The notes beneath the pieces are model-generated. The model made no database searches. It saw only the letters and a list, made by a program, of their open reading frames with translations, and had not been told where the DNA came from. This document shows, in pieces, positions 25,844-34,611 of a stretch of DNA of 64,000 nt. Both the position numbers and the translations under genes were made by a program. Source of the stretch: Vogesella indigofera (GTDB lineage: Bacteria; Pseudomonadota; Gammaproteobacteria; Burkholderiales; Chromobacteriaceae); NCBI RefSeq assembly GCF_028548395.1, contig NZ_JAQQLA010000004.1, forward strand, positions 744,001 through 808,000, in the 5' to 3' direction. The stretch's first letter is position 1. Every line of letters starts with the position of its first letter.

Positions 25844-27013
25844 ATGGCACCGCTGGACACCCCGACCCTCCTCACCGCCATTGCCCTGGTTTACGGCATT
25901 GGCGGGGTGATGGTGTACGCGGGGCGTGACCGGCTCACCGGCCGCGGCATCGAGGCGTTCTGGCTCGGCGGCTCGCTGCTGATGGCGGCGCTGATGCTGT
26001 ACTTCGCCTTCCCGCCCGCCATCCTGCCGGCCGGCGGCATCACCGCCTGGCTGCTGCCCAGCGCGCTACTCACCGGTCTGAAGAACGAGCTGCTCGGTCA
26101 GGCGGTGGCACGGCTGACCGAAAGCCGCCGCCGGTGGTGGCACGGCGCAGCGGCCTCGGCGGCGCAGACCGCGCTGCTGCTCGGCGGCGTTTTCCTGCTG
26201 CCGCAGGCCGCGCCGCGCCAGGCGCTGTTCCTGCTGGTCAGCAGCTGGTTCTTCGCCGGCATCGCCCACCAGCTGCTGCACAAGCGTCGCAAGCGCGGCC
26301 CGGCGGCGCTGGTACTGGGCAGTGCCAGCGCGCTGTTCTGCCTCTACCTGCTGGCCTATGCCACCAGCGCCGGCCAGCCGGACGTGCCGCCACTGTTCAG
26401 CCGCCCGGCGCTGCTGGTGCTGACCCTGCTCAGCGCGGTGATGCTGCAGCTTGGTTTCATCCAGGTGCAGCGCGAGCTGCAATACCGCCAGCTGAGCAAG
26501 CTGGCTGCGCTCGACCCGCTGACCGGCATTTTCAACCGCCGCACCTTCTTCGATCTGGCGCTGCGCCAGTACGCACTGCACGGCCGCCAGCAGCGCTCGC
26601 TGGCGCTGCTGATGATCGACCTCGATCACTTCAAGAACATCAACGACACCTACGGCCACCGCAAGGGCGACCAGGCGCTGCGCGCGGTGGCCGACCACAT
26701 CGCCGACGAGGTACGCCAGGGCGACATCTTCGCCCGCATCGGCGGCGAGGAATTCTGCCTGCTGCTGCCGGACACCGACGCCGCCGGCGCGCGCCAGGTT
26801 GCCGACAAGCTGTGCCGCGCGCTGAACGACATCCTGCTCAACCCCACCGACCCGGCGACGCAGCTGACCGCCAGCATCGGCGTCGCCAGCTGCACGCCGC
26901 AGCCCGGCGCTAGCTGGAACCAGCTGTTCGACAGCGCCGACCGCCGCCTGTATCTGGCCAAGTCCGGCGGCCGCAACCGCGTGGTCGACAGCGACAGCTC
27001 CGCCTCAGGCTAA
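25844..27013 (+). CDS. Membrane diguanylate cyclase
   Basis: The 389-residue protein has about six to seven transmembrane segments (residues 5-205) that I cannot place in a named sensor family, then a GGDEF domain (about 215-380) with LAALDPLTGIFNRRTFF, the active site GGEEF, and the RxxD inhibitory site (RQGD) five residues before it. It should make c-di-GMP at the inner membrane. AGGA precedes the ATG and an extended -10 lies 46 bases upstream. It is one of three diguanylate cyclases in this window, all with the inhibitory site. Confidence 0.9.
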   Translation: MAPLDTPTLLTAIALVYGIGGVMVYAGRDRLTGRGIEAFWLGGSLLMAALMLYFAFPPAILPAGGITAWLLPSALLTGLKNELLGQAVARLTESRRRWWHGAAASAAQTALLLGGVFLLPQAAPRQALFLLVSSWFFAGIAHQLLHKRRKRGPAALVLGSASALFCLYLLAYATSAGQPDVPPLFSRPALLVLTLLSAVMLQLGFIQVQRELQYRQLSKLAALDPLTGIFNRRTFFDLALRQYALHGRQQRSLALLMIDLDHFKNINDTYGHRKGDQALRAVADHIADEVRQGDIFARIGGEEFCLLLPDTDAAGARQVADKLCRALNDILLNPTDPATQLTASIGVASCTPQPGASWNQLFDSADRRLYLAKSGGRNRVVDSDSSASG

Positions 27014-27766
27014 AGACGGCAACACATCCCATGCGGCCTGCTGTACTCCGATGCCGCTGGCCACTGACGGCAACCACAGACGGCAACCACACCTTCCGGC
27101 ACGATCAGCCCGCATAGCCGCGCCAGACCGCATGTCGCACCCCGCGCCGCCACCTAGAACGACGGCGCCGGTAACACCCCGCGCCCTGCCCGACAGCGCC
27201 CTCCCTTACGCCATCGCAGCGGACGGCGCTCACGCCGCACCGGCGGCGATCTCACCCTAGGTAAGACGCAAGGTTTCCATAGCCGGCTGCGGTCAACCTT
27301 TGCCACGGCTTAGGTACCAGCACGCATTGCCGCAACGCCAGCACCAGCCAATTGCGCCGCGCACCACCGACTCCCGGGCATTGGCGGCCGCGTCACCGCA
27401 CTACCCGGCCAATACCCAGCCCACAACCTCAGCCCAGCGCTGCGGCACAGCTCGCCAGCTCACAGCCTTAGCTGTCCACTACCACGCCGCCGACACAGAT
27501 CCCTACGCTGCGGCGCCCCCCCCTGCGCCTACGTCCAGCCAGCCACCGCCACCAAGCCCGTACGGCAGCACCACGCTAATGCAATTTGCAACGTACTTAA
27601 ATCATGTATTTCATAATTTTTATTACAAAATGGACAGACCGCGACTGTCGGACGGCGGAGGTCCTCCGGAAATGGCATTCCAAAACAATCTGTTCCGCAC
27701 CCCGATTGCACATTCACAAAGCGGCCGCCATCCAGCACAATGTTTCGATCGGAACAAGGAGACACC
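27014..27766. other. 750-base stretch without a recognisable gene
   Basis: The region 27014-27580 is strongly C-rich and G-poor on the + strand, unlike the coding regions around it. Open frames exist on both strands (for example 27300-27770) but have no recognisable similarity, no good ribosome sites and odd composition. GACGGCAAC occurs three times (27016, 27066, 27079). The last part (27590-27640) is very AT-rich and probably contains the promoter of the acetyltransferase gene. A decayed gene or an untranslated RNA would fit. Confidence 0.4.
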
Positions 27767-28297
27767 ATGAGTCACGTGCAGCTGGACATCGCCACCCTCG
27801 ACGACTTGCCGCAGATCGTCGCCATCTACAACAGCACCATCGCCGGGCGCATGGTGACCGCCGATCTGGAACCGGTCAGCGTCGATAGCCGCTTGCCGTG
27901 GTTCCATGCCCACAACGCCGAACGCCGCCCGCTGTGGGTGGTGCGCGAACAGGGCGCCGTCATCGCCTGGATCAGCCTGTCCGATTTCTACGGCCGCCCC
28001 GCCTACAACGGCACCGCCGAGGTCAGCATCTACCTGGCGGAAAGCTGTCGCGGGCGCGGCATGGGCAGCCGCTTGCTGCAGCAGGTACTGGACATCGCGC
28101 CACAGTACGGCGTGGAAAACCTGCTCGGCTTCGTGTTCGGCCACAACCTGCCCAGCCTCGCGCTGTTCCAGCGCCACGGCTTTGCACAGTGGGCGCACTT
28201 CCCGCGCGTGGCGGTACTGGACGGCGTGCACCGCGACCTGATCATTTTCGGCAAGGCGCTGACCGGCGCCGGTCACGCAGCACCCGCAAGTCTCTGA
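27767..28297 (+). CDS. GNAT N-acetyltransferase, phosphinothricin/methionine sulfoximine type
   Basis: The 176-residue protein has the GNAT fold with the acetyl-CoA loop SCRGRGMGSRLLQQVL (about residues 95-110). The start DIATLDDLPQIVAIYNSTI and the C-terminal FQRHGFAQWAHFPRVAVLDG are typical of the Pat/Bar/MddA (YncA) group, which acetylates phosphinothricin, methionine sulfoximine or methionine sulfone. The ribosome site AAGGAG stands six bases before the ATG. It forms a likely operon with the LysE exporter 26 bases downstream, a sensible pair for modifying and exporting amino acid analogues; that pairing is inference. Confidence 0.85.
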   Translation: MSHVQLDIATLDDLPQIVAIYNSTIAGRMVTADLEPVSVDSRLPWFHAHNAERRPLWVVREQGAVIAWISLSDFYGRPAYNGTAEVSIYLAESCRGRGMGSRLLQQVLDIAPQYGVENLLGFVFGHNLPSLALFQRHGFAQWAHFPRVAVLDGVHRDLIIFGKALTGAGHAAPASL

Positions 28298-28323
28298 TAA
28301 TGCAGTCGTTATAGCAGGAGCCA

Positions 28324-28953
28324 ATGATGCTGACCCCCGACCAGATTTTTGCCTTTCTCGCCGCCGCCATGCTGATCACGCTGTCGCCGGGGCCGGACAA
28401 CCTGATGGTGCTGAGCCTCGGCATCGCGCGCGGGCGGCGTCACGGCATGGTGTTCGGGCTGGGCTGCGCGCTGGGCTGCCTCAGCCACACCTTGCTGGCC
28501 GCGGCCGGCATCAGTGCGCTGCTGGCGGCGTCGGCCACCGCTTTCCTGGCGCTGAAGCTCGCCGGCGGGCTGTATCTGGTGTGGCTGGGGGTGCAGGCGC
28601 TGCGCAGTCACGGCCGGCAGTGGCAGGGCGGCGGCCAGAGCCAGCAGGACGGGCTGGCGGCGCTGTTCGGCAAGGGACTGCTGGCCAATGCCATCAACCC
28701 CAAGGTGGTGCTGTTCTTTCTCGCCTTCCTGCCGCAGTTCATCGTCGCCGACGGTGGCGCCATCGCCTGGCAGACGCTGCAGCTGGGGGTGCTGTTCACG
28801 CTACAGGCGGCGCTGCTGTTCGGCCTGCTCGGCTATTTTTCCGGCTACGCCGGGCAATGGCTGATGACCACGCCGCGCCGCAGCATGTGGCTGGACCGCA
28901 TCGCCGGCGCCGTATTCGTCGCGCTCGGGCTGCGCCTGATCTTCAGCCGCTGA
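28324..28953 (+). CDS. LysE/RhtB-family amino acid exporter
   Basis: The 209-residue membrane protein has six hydrophobic segments and the family signature ITLSPGPDNLMVLSLGIARGRRHG near residues 19-42, followed by KGLLANAINPKVVLFFLAFLPQF. Two start codons stand side by side (ATGATG); the distance to AGGAG favours the second (28327). It probably exports a neutral amino acid or an analogue such as homoserine or threonine. A terminator follows nine bases after the stop. Confidence 0.88.
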   Translation: MMLTPDQIFAFLAAAMLITLSPGPDNLMVLSLGIARGRRHGMVFGLGCALGCLSHTLLAAAGISALLAASATAFLALKLAGGLYLVWLGVQALRSHGRQWQGGGQSQQDGLAALFGKGLLANAINPKVVLFFLAFLPQFIVADGGAIAWQTLQLGVLFTLQAALLFGLLGYFSGYAGQWLMTTPRRSMWLDRIAGAVFVALGLRLIFSR

Positions 28954-28961
28954 GCGCAAAA

Positions 28962-29004
28962 ACAATGCGGCCAACCTTGCCCAAGGTTGGCTGCATTGTC
29001 TTTT
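28962..29004 (+). terminator. Terminator containing the dispersed motif
   Basis: ACAATGCGGCCAACCTTG (28962-28979), CC, and the matching arm (28982-28999) with one G-T pair, then TCTTTT. The left arm holds an exact motif copy, the right arm a one-mismatch copy. Confidence 0.88.
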
Positions 29005-29155
29005 CCGTGTCGTCAGGCGCGGCGCAAGGGCCGTTCACCGTCCGCGACAATCAGGCAAGAACGCCGATGAAAACCGGCGTTAACCCAAGAAAGTCGCCCG
29101 TTCACGGCGTTGCCCACGCCACTGCGCCAATACGCGGCAGGCGGCAGCCCGCTGG

Positions 29156-29593
29156 CTAGTCGTGATCGGATGGTGCCGCGTCGGTGGCGTGGCGCTGGCT
29201 ACGGAACCACTGCGCGGCACTGCCCGTCCACGCCAGGTACAGCGCCAGCGCGTCCAGCAGCAACACCAGCGCGTCGGCGCCGTGCTGCCACCACGGCAGC
29301 GCCGTCGCCAGCTGGCTCAGCCACGCGAACAGCGACAGCAGCAGCCAGCCGCTGAGCGCCAGTCGCGCCCACGGCCGGCCGCGCGCCAGCTCCCACACTA
29401 CCCACGCCGACAGGCCGTAGGCCAGCACCACGAAGGCCAGCAGCCGCGCCAGCTCCACCAGCGGCAAGGCGCTGCCCAGCCATAGCCGCTCGCCCAGCTG
29501 CGTCACCGCCCCCAGCAGCAGCGACAGCCACAATAACTGCGCGCTGCGGCGCAGGCGCAGCGGTATTTCGGCAAACCCGAACCGGTATTCCAT
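29156..29593 (-). CDS. Small integral membrane protein, function unknown
   Basis: The 145-residue protein consists of four hydrophobic segments (about residues 17-33, 42-66, 77-98 and 103-122) with a charged C-terminal tail. I recognise no family. It is transcribed away from the diguanylate cyclase gene at 29717 with 123 bases between. Codon use and composition are like the neighbours, so it is likely a real gene. Confidence 0.6.
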   Translation of the reverse strand: MEYRFGFAEIPLRLRRSAQLLWLSLLLGAVTQLGERLWLGSALPLVELARLLAFVVLAYGLSAWVVWELARGRPWARLALSGWLLLSLFAWLSQLATALPWWQHGADALVLLLDALALYLAWTGSAAQWFRSQRHATDAAPSDHD

Positions 29594-29716
29594 GACATAG
29601 ACTCACTCAGACCTGAAGCGCGCATTACAACGCGTTGCGCACGCCGCTGCAAATCGTCATGCGGCGGCGCAAAACTTCATGCGAGAATCCCTTATCGCGA
29701 CTTCGTCACCCAGCGT

Positions 29717-31555
29717 ATGCCCAGCCTCCCGCGCTTTTCCCTGTCCAGCCTCACCGCCAAGACGCTACTGCTCAGTGCCGCACTGTGCCTGCTGCTGCTC
29801 GGCCTCGGCGCGCTGGAGCTGGCCTCCTCCTACCGCAGCGCGCTGAAGCAAGGCTTCAACCAGGCCCGCGTCACCAACCTGCTGCTGTCGGAGTGGATAC
29901 AGCGCGAATTCCGCGAAATCGACCTGATCCAGAGCGCGCTGGCCAAGCAGCTCGGCGCCGCCGACTTTGCCGCCACCAGCGACAGCCCGGCGCGCAGCGC
30001 GCTGGAGACGCGGCTGGTGCGCGCCATGCACGGCATGCCGCAAGCCTACGACCTGATCCTGGTCGACCGCGACTGCAAGCTGGTGCTGTCGTTCAAGGTG
30101 TCGCCCGGCTTTGACGCCAGCGAGCGCAGCTACTGCAAGGCGATGCTGGCCAACAACCGCGACGACCGCTTCGTCAGCGAACGCTTCCACACCGTCGGCG
30201 GCGACGACGTGGTGCTGGCCACGCAGCGGGTGCGCGGCGACGACGGCAAGGTGATCGGCCTGATCGGCAGCGCGGTGCGCGTCGAGCACTTCCAGACCCA
30301 GATCAACCGCGCCATGATCGGCAACCGCTACGACGTGCTGATCTTTGCCGACAAGCAGCGCCAGCTGCTGGCACGCCAGCCGATGCTGCCGAAACTGCCG
30401 ACGCAGCCGGTGCCGGACCCGGAAGCCGAGGCGATGATCCGCAACAATCTGAGCGAGGCACAGTACGAGGTGACCTCGATCTTCGACGGCCGCCGCCGCC
30501 TGCACGCCACGCGCCAGATCGAGCACCTGCCGGTGATCGTGTCGGTCGGCATCGACAAGGAAACTCTGCTGGAGCCGTGGTGGAGCAAACTGGTGCTGTT
30601 CCTCACCAGCTGGCTGGTGATGGTGCTGCTGATCGTGTACGCCACCCGCCGCTACCTGCACAACGTGGCGCTGAGCGAGGCGCTGTCGATCCGCAGCGCG
30701 GCGATCGACTACGCCGCCGAGGCCATCGCCATCGCCGACGGCAACGGCGTGGTGCAGTACATCAACCCGGCATTCAGCAGCATGTCCGGCTACCGCCTCG
30801 ACGAGGTGCGCGGCCAACGCCAGCTGGCTCAGTTGCTGCTGGAACAGCAGCCGGAGCTGCAGGAGCAGCTGGCGCAGGCGATCCACGACGGCAAGAACTG
30901 GCGCGGCGAGCTGACCAGCACCCACCGCGACGGCCACACCTGCGTCGAGACGGTGTCGGTGGCGCCGGTGCGCGACCAGTACAACGAGCTGCTCCACATC
31001 GTCGCCATCAAGTACGACATCAGCGCCGCCAAGAAACTGCAGGCCGACCTGGAACGCCTCGCCAATACCGACGAGCTGACCGGGCTGTACAACCGCCGCC
31101 AGTTCCTGCAGCGGGCGCAGGAGGAAATCGCGCGCGGCCAGCGCTGGCAACGGCCGCTGTCGCTGGCGATGCTGGACCTCGACTTCTTCAAGCGCCTCAA
31201 CGACCGCTTCGGCCACGGCTTCGGCGACGAGGTGCTACGCCGCTTCGCCTCCTGCATCCAGTTCAACGTGCGGCTGGAGGATGTCTGCGGCCGTCTCGGC
31301 GGCGAGGAGTTCGCCATCCTGCTGCCGGACACCGACCGCTACAACGCCAGCCTGATCATGGAACGGGTGCGCGAGGCGGTGGAGCAGATCAGCCTCGACA
31401 ACCCGCTGGGCGGCGAGGCGGTGCGCTTCACCGTCAGCATCGGCATCAGCGAGCTGTACCCGGGCGAGGAAACGCCGACGCCGCTGATCGCGCGCGCCGA
31501 CGCCGCGCTGTACCTCGCCAAACAGGAAGGCCGCAACTGCGTGCGCACCGGCTGA
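29717..31555 (+). CDS. Diguanylate cyclase with periplasmic sensor, PAS and GGDEF domains
   Basis: The 612-residue protein has a membrane helix (residues 12-35), a periplasmic double-Cache-type sensor (about 40-275, with DLILVDRDCKLVLSFK), a second helix (about 285-310), a PAS domain (about 325-440, AIAIADGNGVVQYINPAFSSMSG split as residues 337-359) and a GGDEF domain. The active site is GGEEF with the RxxD site (RLED) five residues before it. It should turn an external small-molecule signal into c-di-GMP. A partial GTTCACG element begins directly after its stop. Confidence 0.92.
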   Translation: MPSLPRFSLSSLTAKTLLLSAALCLLLLGLGALELASSYRSALKQGFNQARVTNLLLSEWIQREFREIDLIQSALAKQLGAADFAATSDSPARSALETRLVRAMHGMPQAYDLILVDRDCKLVLSFKVSPGFDASERSYCKAMLANNRDDRFVSERFHTVGGDDVVLATQRVRGDDGKVIGLIGSAVRVEHFQTQINRAMIGNRYDVLIFADKQRQLLARQPMLPKLPTQPVPDPEAEAMIRNNLSEAQYEVTSIFDGRRRLHATRQIEHLPVIVSVGIDKETLLEPWWSKLVLFLTSWLVMVLLIVYATRRYLHNVALSEALSIRSAAIDYAAEAIAIADGNGVVQYINPAFSSMSGYRLDEVRGQRQLAQLLLEQQPELQEQLAQAIHDGKNWRGELTSTHRDGHTCVETVSVAPVRDQYNELLHIVAIKYDISAAKKLQADLERLANTDELTGLYNRRQFLQRAQEEIARGQRWQRPLSLAMLDLDFFKRLNDRFGHGFGDEVLRRFASCIQFNVRLEDVCGRLGGEEFAILLPDTDRYNASLIMERVREAVEQISLDNPLGGEAVRFTVSIGISELYPGEETPTPLIARADAALYLAKQEGRNCVRTG

Positions 31556-31568
31556 GAGCCTGTTCACG
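31556..31568 (+). repeat. Solo end of the GTTCACGATCT element
   Basis: GAGCCTGTTCACG directly after the stop codon of the diguanylate cyclase gene; the rest of the element is absent. Confidence 0.45.
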
Positions 31569-31607
31569 TTCCGGGACCTGCGGCCAACCCTGGCCGCTGC
31601 GTTCCGT

Positions 31608-31621
31608 CTGATCCACGTCAA
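31608..31621 (+). promoter_or_regulatory. Candidate FNR/ANR box upstream of ccoG
   Basis: CTGAT-CCAC-GTCAA differs from the consensus TTGAT-N4-ATCAA at two positions, and lies 110 bases before the ccoG start. Genes for cbb3 oxidase assembly are commonly under FNR-type control. Confidence 0.45.
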
Positions 31622-31731
31622 ACCCGCTTGCCGCCGGCGCGGCTGTGTCCTGCCGATCGCGCCGCTCTGTGCCTGTTGCCGCCACGGAACGCCGCCTAAG
31701 CTCGGGCATCGTTTCTCTTTGGGTCCGCATC

Positions 31732-33120
31732 ATGGCAACGCCCCTGCACTTCGTCTCCAGCAAAGTCTACCCGCGCCTCACCGGCGGCCGTTTCAACAGC
31801 CTGCGCGTCGCCTTCGTCGTCATCACCCAACTGCTCTACTTCGGCCTGCCGTGGCTGAACTGGGGCGGGCAACAGGCGACGCGCTTCGATTTCGACAGCA
31901 TGCGGCTGTACCTGTTCGGCCTGACGCTGCTGCCGCAGGACTTCATCTACCTGGCGGCGGCGCTGATCGTGGCGGCGCTGGGGCTGTTCCTGTGGACGAT
32001 GCTGGCCGGGCGGCTGTGGTGCGGCTTTTCCTGTCCGCAGACGGTGTACACCGAGATCATGATCTGGATCGAGCGCTGGGTGGAAGGCCCGCCCAACCAG
32101 CGCCGCAAGCGCGACGCCGCACCGTGGGGCGCGGAGAAAGTGCTGCGCAAGGGCACCACGCAGCTGCTGATGGCCGCGTTCTCGCTGTGGACCGGCCTGA
32201 CCCTGGTCGGCTATTTCACGCCGATGCGCGAGCTGGCGGCCAACCTCGGCGCCGGCCACATCGGGGTGTGGGAGGCGCTGTTTGCGCTCAGCTACGGTGG
32301 CTTCACCTGGCTGCTGGCCGGCGTGCTGCGCGAGCAGGTGTGCAAGCACATGTGCCCGTACGCCCGCTTCCAGGGCGCGATGTTCGACCGCGACACGCTG
32401 CTGGTGGCCTACGACGACAAGCGCGGCGAACCGCGCGGCGCGCGGCGCAAGCAGCACGCCATCATCCCGATTGCGGCCAATGTTGGCCGCGACGACAAGC
32501 CGCAGGGCGCCTGCGTCGATTGCGGGCTGTGCGTGCAGGTGTGCCCGACCGGCATCGACATCCGCGACGGACTGCAGTACGAGTGCATCGGCTGTGCCGC
32601 CTGCATCGACGTCTGCGACGAGGTGATGGACAAGACCGGCCAGGCGCGCGGCCTGATCCGCTTCAGCACCCAGCACGCGATGGAACAGCAGCAGCCGCTG
32701 CCGTTGCTGCGGCAGCGGCCGCGCGCGCTGGTCTACAGCGGCCTGCTGCTGGCCATCGTCGCGCTGTCGGCCACCGGCCTCGCGCTGCGGGTGCCGTTCA
32801 AGGTCGACATCCTGCGCGACCGCGCGGTGATGCAGCGCGAGAGCAACGACGGTTACATCGAGAACGTCTACAACGTGCGCATCATGAACACCGAGCGCGA
32901 CAGCCGCCGCTACCAGCTGCAGGTGGAAAGCACCGGCCTGGTGCGGGTGGAGGCACCGCCGCTGCAGGTGGCCGGCGACAGCGTCACCAGCTTCAACGTC
33001 GCGCTGGTCGCCGATCCGGCGCTGCTGCCCAGCGGCAGCCACACCGTCAGCGTGCGCATCGTCAACCTCAACGACCCGAGTCAGGTGCTGCACGAGGAAG
33101 CACGACTGCTGATGCCGTAA
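31732..33120 (+). CDS. ccoG: Cytochrome c oxidase accessory protein CcoG (FixG family)
   Basis: The 462-residue membrane protein has about five transmembrane segments, the membrane-side cysteine motifs GFSCPQTVYTE (near residue 100) and CKHMCPYARFQG, and two [4Fe-4S] ferredoxin motifs CVDCGLCVQVCPTGID and CIGCAACIDVCDEVMD (about residues 259-303). A C-terminal immunoglobulin-like periplasmic domain follows. CcoG assists cbb3-type oxidase biogenesis, probably by delivering reduced copper. No ccoNOPQ or ccoI genes are nearby. A perfect inverted repeat of the dispersed motif core (32473-32490) lies in the coding sequence as IAANVGRD. Confidence 0.95.
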   Translation: MATPLHFVSSKVYPRLTGGRFNSLRVAFVVITQLLYFGLPWLNWGGQQATRFDFDSMRLYLFGLTLLPQDFIYLAAALIVAALGLFLWTMLAGRLWCGFSCPQTVYTEIMIWIERWVEGPPNQRRKRDAAPWGAEKVLRKGTTQLLMAAFSLWTGLTLVGYFTPMRELAANLGAGHIGVWEALFALSYGGFTWLLAGVLREQVCKHMCPYARFQGAMFDRDTLLVAYDDKRGEPRGARRKQHAIIPIAANVGRDDKPQGACVDCGLCVQVCPTGIDIRDGLQYECIGCAACIDVCDEVMDKTGQARGLIRFSTQHAMEQQQPLPLLRQRPRALVYSGLLLAIVALSATGLALRVPFKVDILRDRAVMQRESNDGYIENVYNVRIMNTERDSRRYQLQVESTGLVRVEAPPLQVAGDSVTSFNVALVADPALLPSGSHTVSVRIVNLNDPSQVLHEEARLLMP

Positions 33121-33126
33121 GCGCCG

Positions 33127-33256
33127 GTTCACGATCTCGCGCGCTCAAACGAGACAAGGCGAAATCGGCTGGGGAAGCGGCGTTCAGGCAGACACCAACC
33201 AGCGTGCCGCAGCCGTCTGCAACGCCGTATCGCCCCGTTCAGATCAGTTGCGAACC
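33127..33256 (+). repeat. GTTCACGATCT element, copy B
   Basis: A 130-base element starting six bases after the ccoG stop. It aligns with copies A and C in the same orientation relative to the upstream gene; the right end (AGATCAGTTGCGAACC) is degenerate. No reading frame. Confidence 0.75.
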
Positions 33257-33288
33257 GGTACTAAGGACGACAAGGTTGGCCGTAACGC

Positions 33289-34611
33289 TCAGCCCTGGCG
33301 CAGCGCGCGCGCCAGCCAGTCCAGCGCCGCCTGCTGCCGCAGCGGATCGAAATAGCTGGCGTTCAGCCGCAGCGCGCGGCGGCCGGCCTCGCCCGGCAGG
33401 CACAGGGTGCCGGGCGCCAGCACGATGCCCGCGCGCTCGGCCTCGGCCGCCAGCTGCACGCTGTCGCACGGCAGCCGTTCCAGCCACACGAAATAGCCAC
33501 CCTCCGCCGCGCGCAGCACCACGCCGTCCGGCAGGCGCGGCTGCAACGCCGCCTCCAGTGCACGCACCTTTTGCGCCAGCTGGCCACGCAGGCGCGCCAG
33601 CAGCGGCAGGTGGCGGCCGCCGGCCAGCAGCTCCGCCAGCGCCAGCTGGTTGGGCAGCGGCGACGCCAGCGTGTGCGCCAGTTTCAGCCGCCGCACGATG
33701 TCGGCGTAGCGGCCCGGCGCCAGCCAGCCGACGCGGTAGCCCGGCGCCAGCGACTTGGAAAAGGTGCTGCACAACAGCACGCGGCCGTCGTGGTCGAGCG
33801 CCTTCAGCGGCTGCGGCACCGCGTCGGCAAAACCGAGATGGCGATAGGCGTCGTCCTCGATCAGCGGCACATCGAACTGCTGCGCCAGCGCCAGCAGCGC
33901 CTGCTGGTTGGCCGCCGACAGCGAGCGGCCGTGCGGGTGACAGAACGCGCTCATCAGCGCGATGGCGTGCACCTCGCCGGCGGCCAGCGCCCGTGCCAGC
34001 GCCGCCAGCGGCAGGCGGTCGTCGGCATCCGCCACCAGCGGCAACACGCGCACGCCGTGCTCGCCCAGCCAGCCGAGCAGGCCGGGAAACGCCGGCAGCA
34101 GCACCGCGACGCAGGGGTCGGCGATGCCGTGGGTGACCGCGGCGATGGCCAGCGACAGCGCCTCCATGCCGCCGCAGGTCACCAGCACGTCGTCGGCCTG
34201 CAGCCGCCAGCCCTCTGCGTGCGCCTGCTGCGCGATCTGGCGACGCAGCGCGGGCAGCCCGGCCAGCGCCGGCTCCGCCAGCGCCTGGTCGTAGCGGCGC
34301 ATGGCACCGATGAAGGCGTGCGTCAGCGGCCGGGTGTCGTACAGCGCGGTGTCGATGAAGGGCGCGCCCAGCGGCGCGGCCAACCTGTCGGCGCCGTGCA
34401 GCGCGCCGGCGGCGACCACGTAGCCGCTGCGGGCGTGCGCCTCGACGTAGCCCAGCCGCTCCAGCTCGTAGTAGGCGCGGCGCGCGGTATTGAGGCTGAC
34501 CGCGTGCTGCGCCACCAGCTGGCGCAGCGAGGGCAGCGCATCGCCGGCCTGGTAGCTGCCGTGTTCGATGCTGTCGATGACGTGCTGGACGATGGTGCCG
34601 TATTTGCTCAA
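33289..34611 (-). CDS. MocR-type regulator (GntR helix-turn-helix plus aminotransferase domain)
   Basis: The 440-residue protein has an N-terminal GntR winged helix (residues 1-70, QAGDALPSLRQLVAQHAVSLNTARR split at 22-46) and a fold-type I aminotransferase domain with the PLP lysine in CSTFSKSLAPGYRVGWL. Such proteins are transcription factors that sense PLP-linked amino compounds. Its start codon overlaps the stop of the PobR-like gene (ATGA), so it is the second gene of that operon and may be involved in the same pathway; this is inference. Confidence 0.85.
   Translation of the reverse strand: MSKYGTIVQHVIDSIEHGSYQAGDALPSLRQLVAQHAVSLNTARRAYYELERLGYVEAHARSGYVVAAGALHGADRLAAPLGAPFIDTALYDTRPLTHAFIGAMRRYDQALAEPALAGLPALRRQIAQQAHAEGWRLQADDVLVTCGGMEALSLAIAAVTHGIADPCVAVLLPAFPGLLGWLGEHGVRVLPLVADADDRLPLAALARALAAGEVHAIALMSAFCHPHGRSLSAANQQALLALAQQFDVPLIEDDAYRHLGFADAVPQPLKALDHDGRVLLCSTFSKSLAPGYRVGWLAPGRYADIVRRLKLAHTLASPLPNQLALAELLAGGRHLPLLARLRGQLAQKVRALEAALQPRLPDGVVLRAAEGGYFVWLERLPCDSVQLAAEAERAGIVLAPGTLCLPGEAGRRALRLNASYFDPLRQQAALDWLARALRQG

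Noticed and set aside
29020..29115. A further degenerate GTTCAC element (GTTCACCGTC and GTTCACGGCG)
   Set aside because: Only the six to seven outer bases match, in the same rather than inverted order, and the internal blocks are missing.
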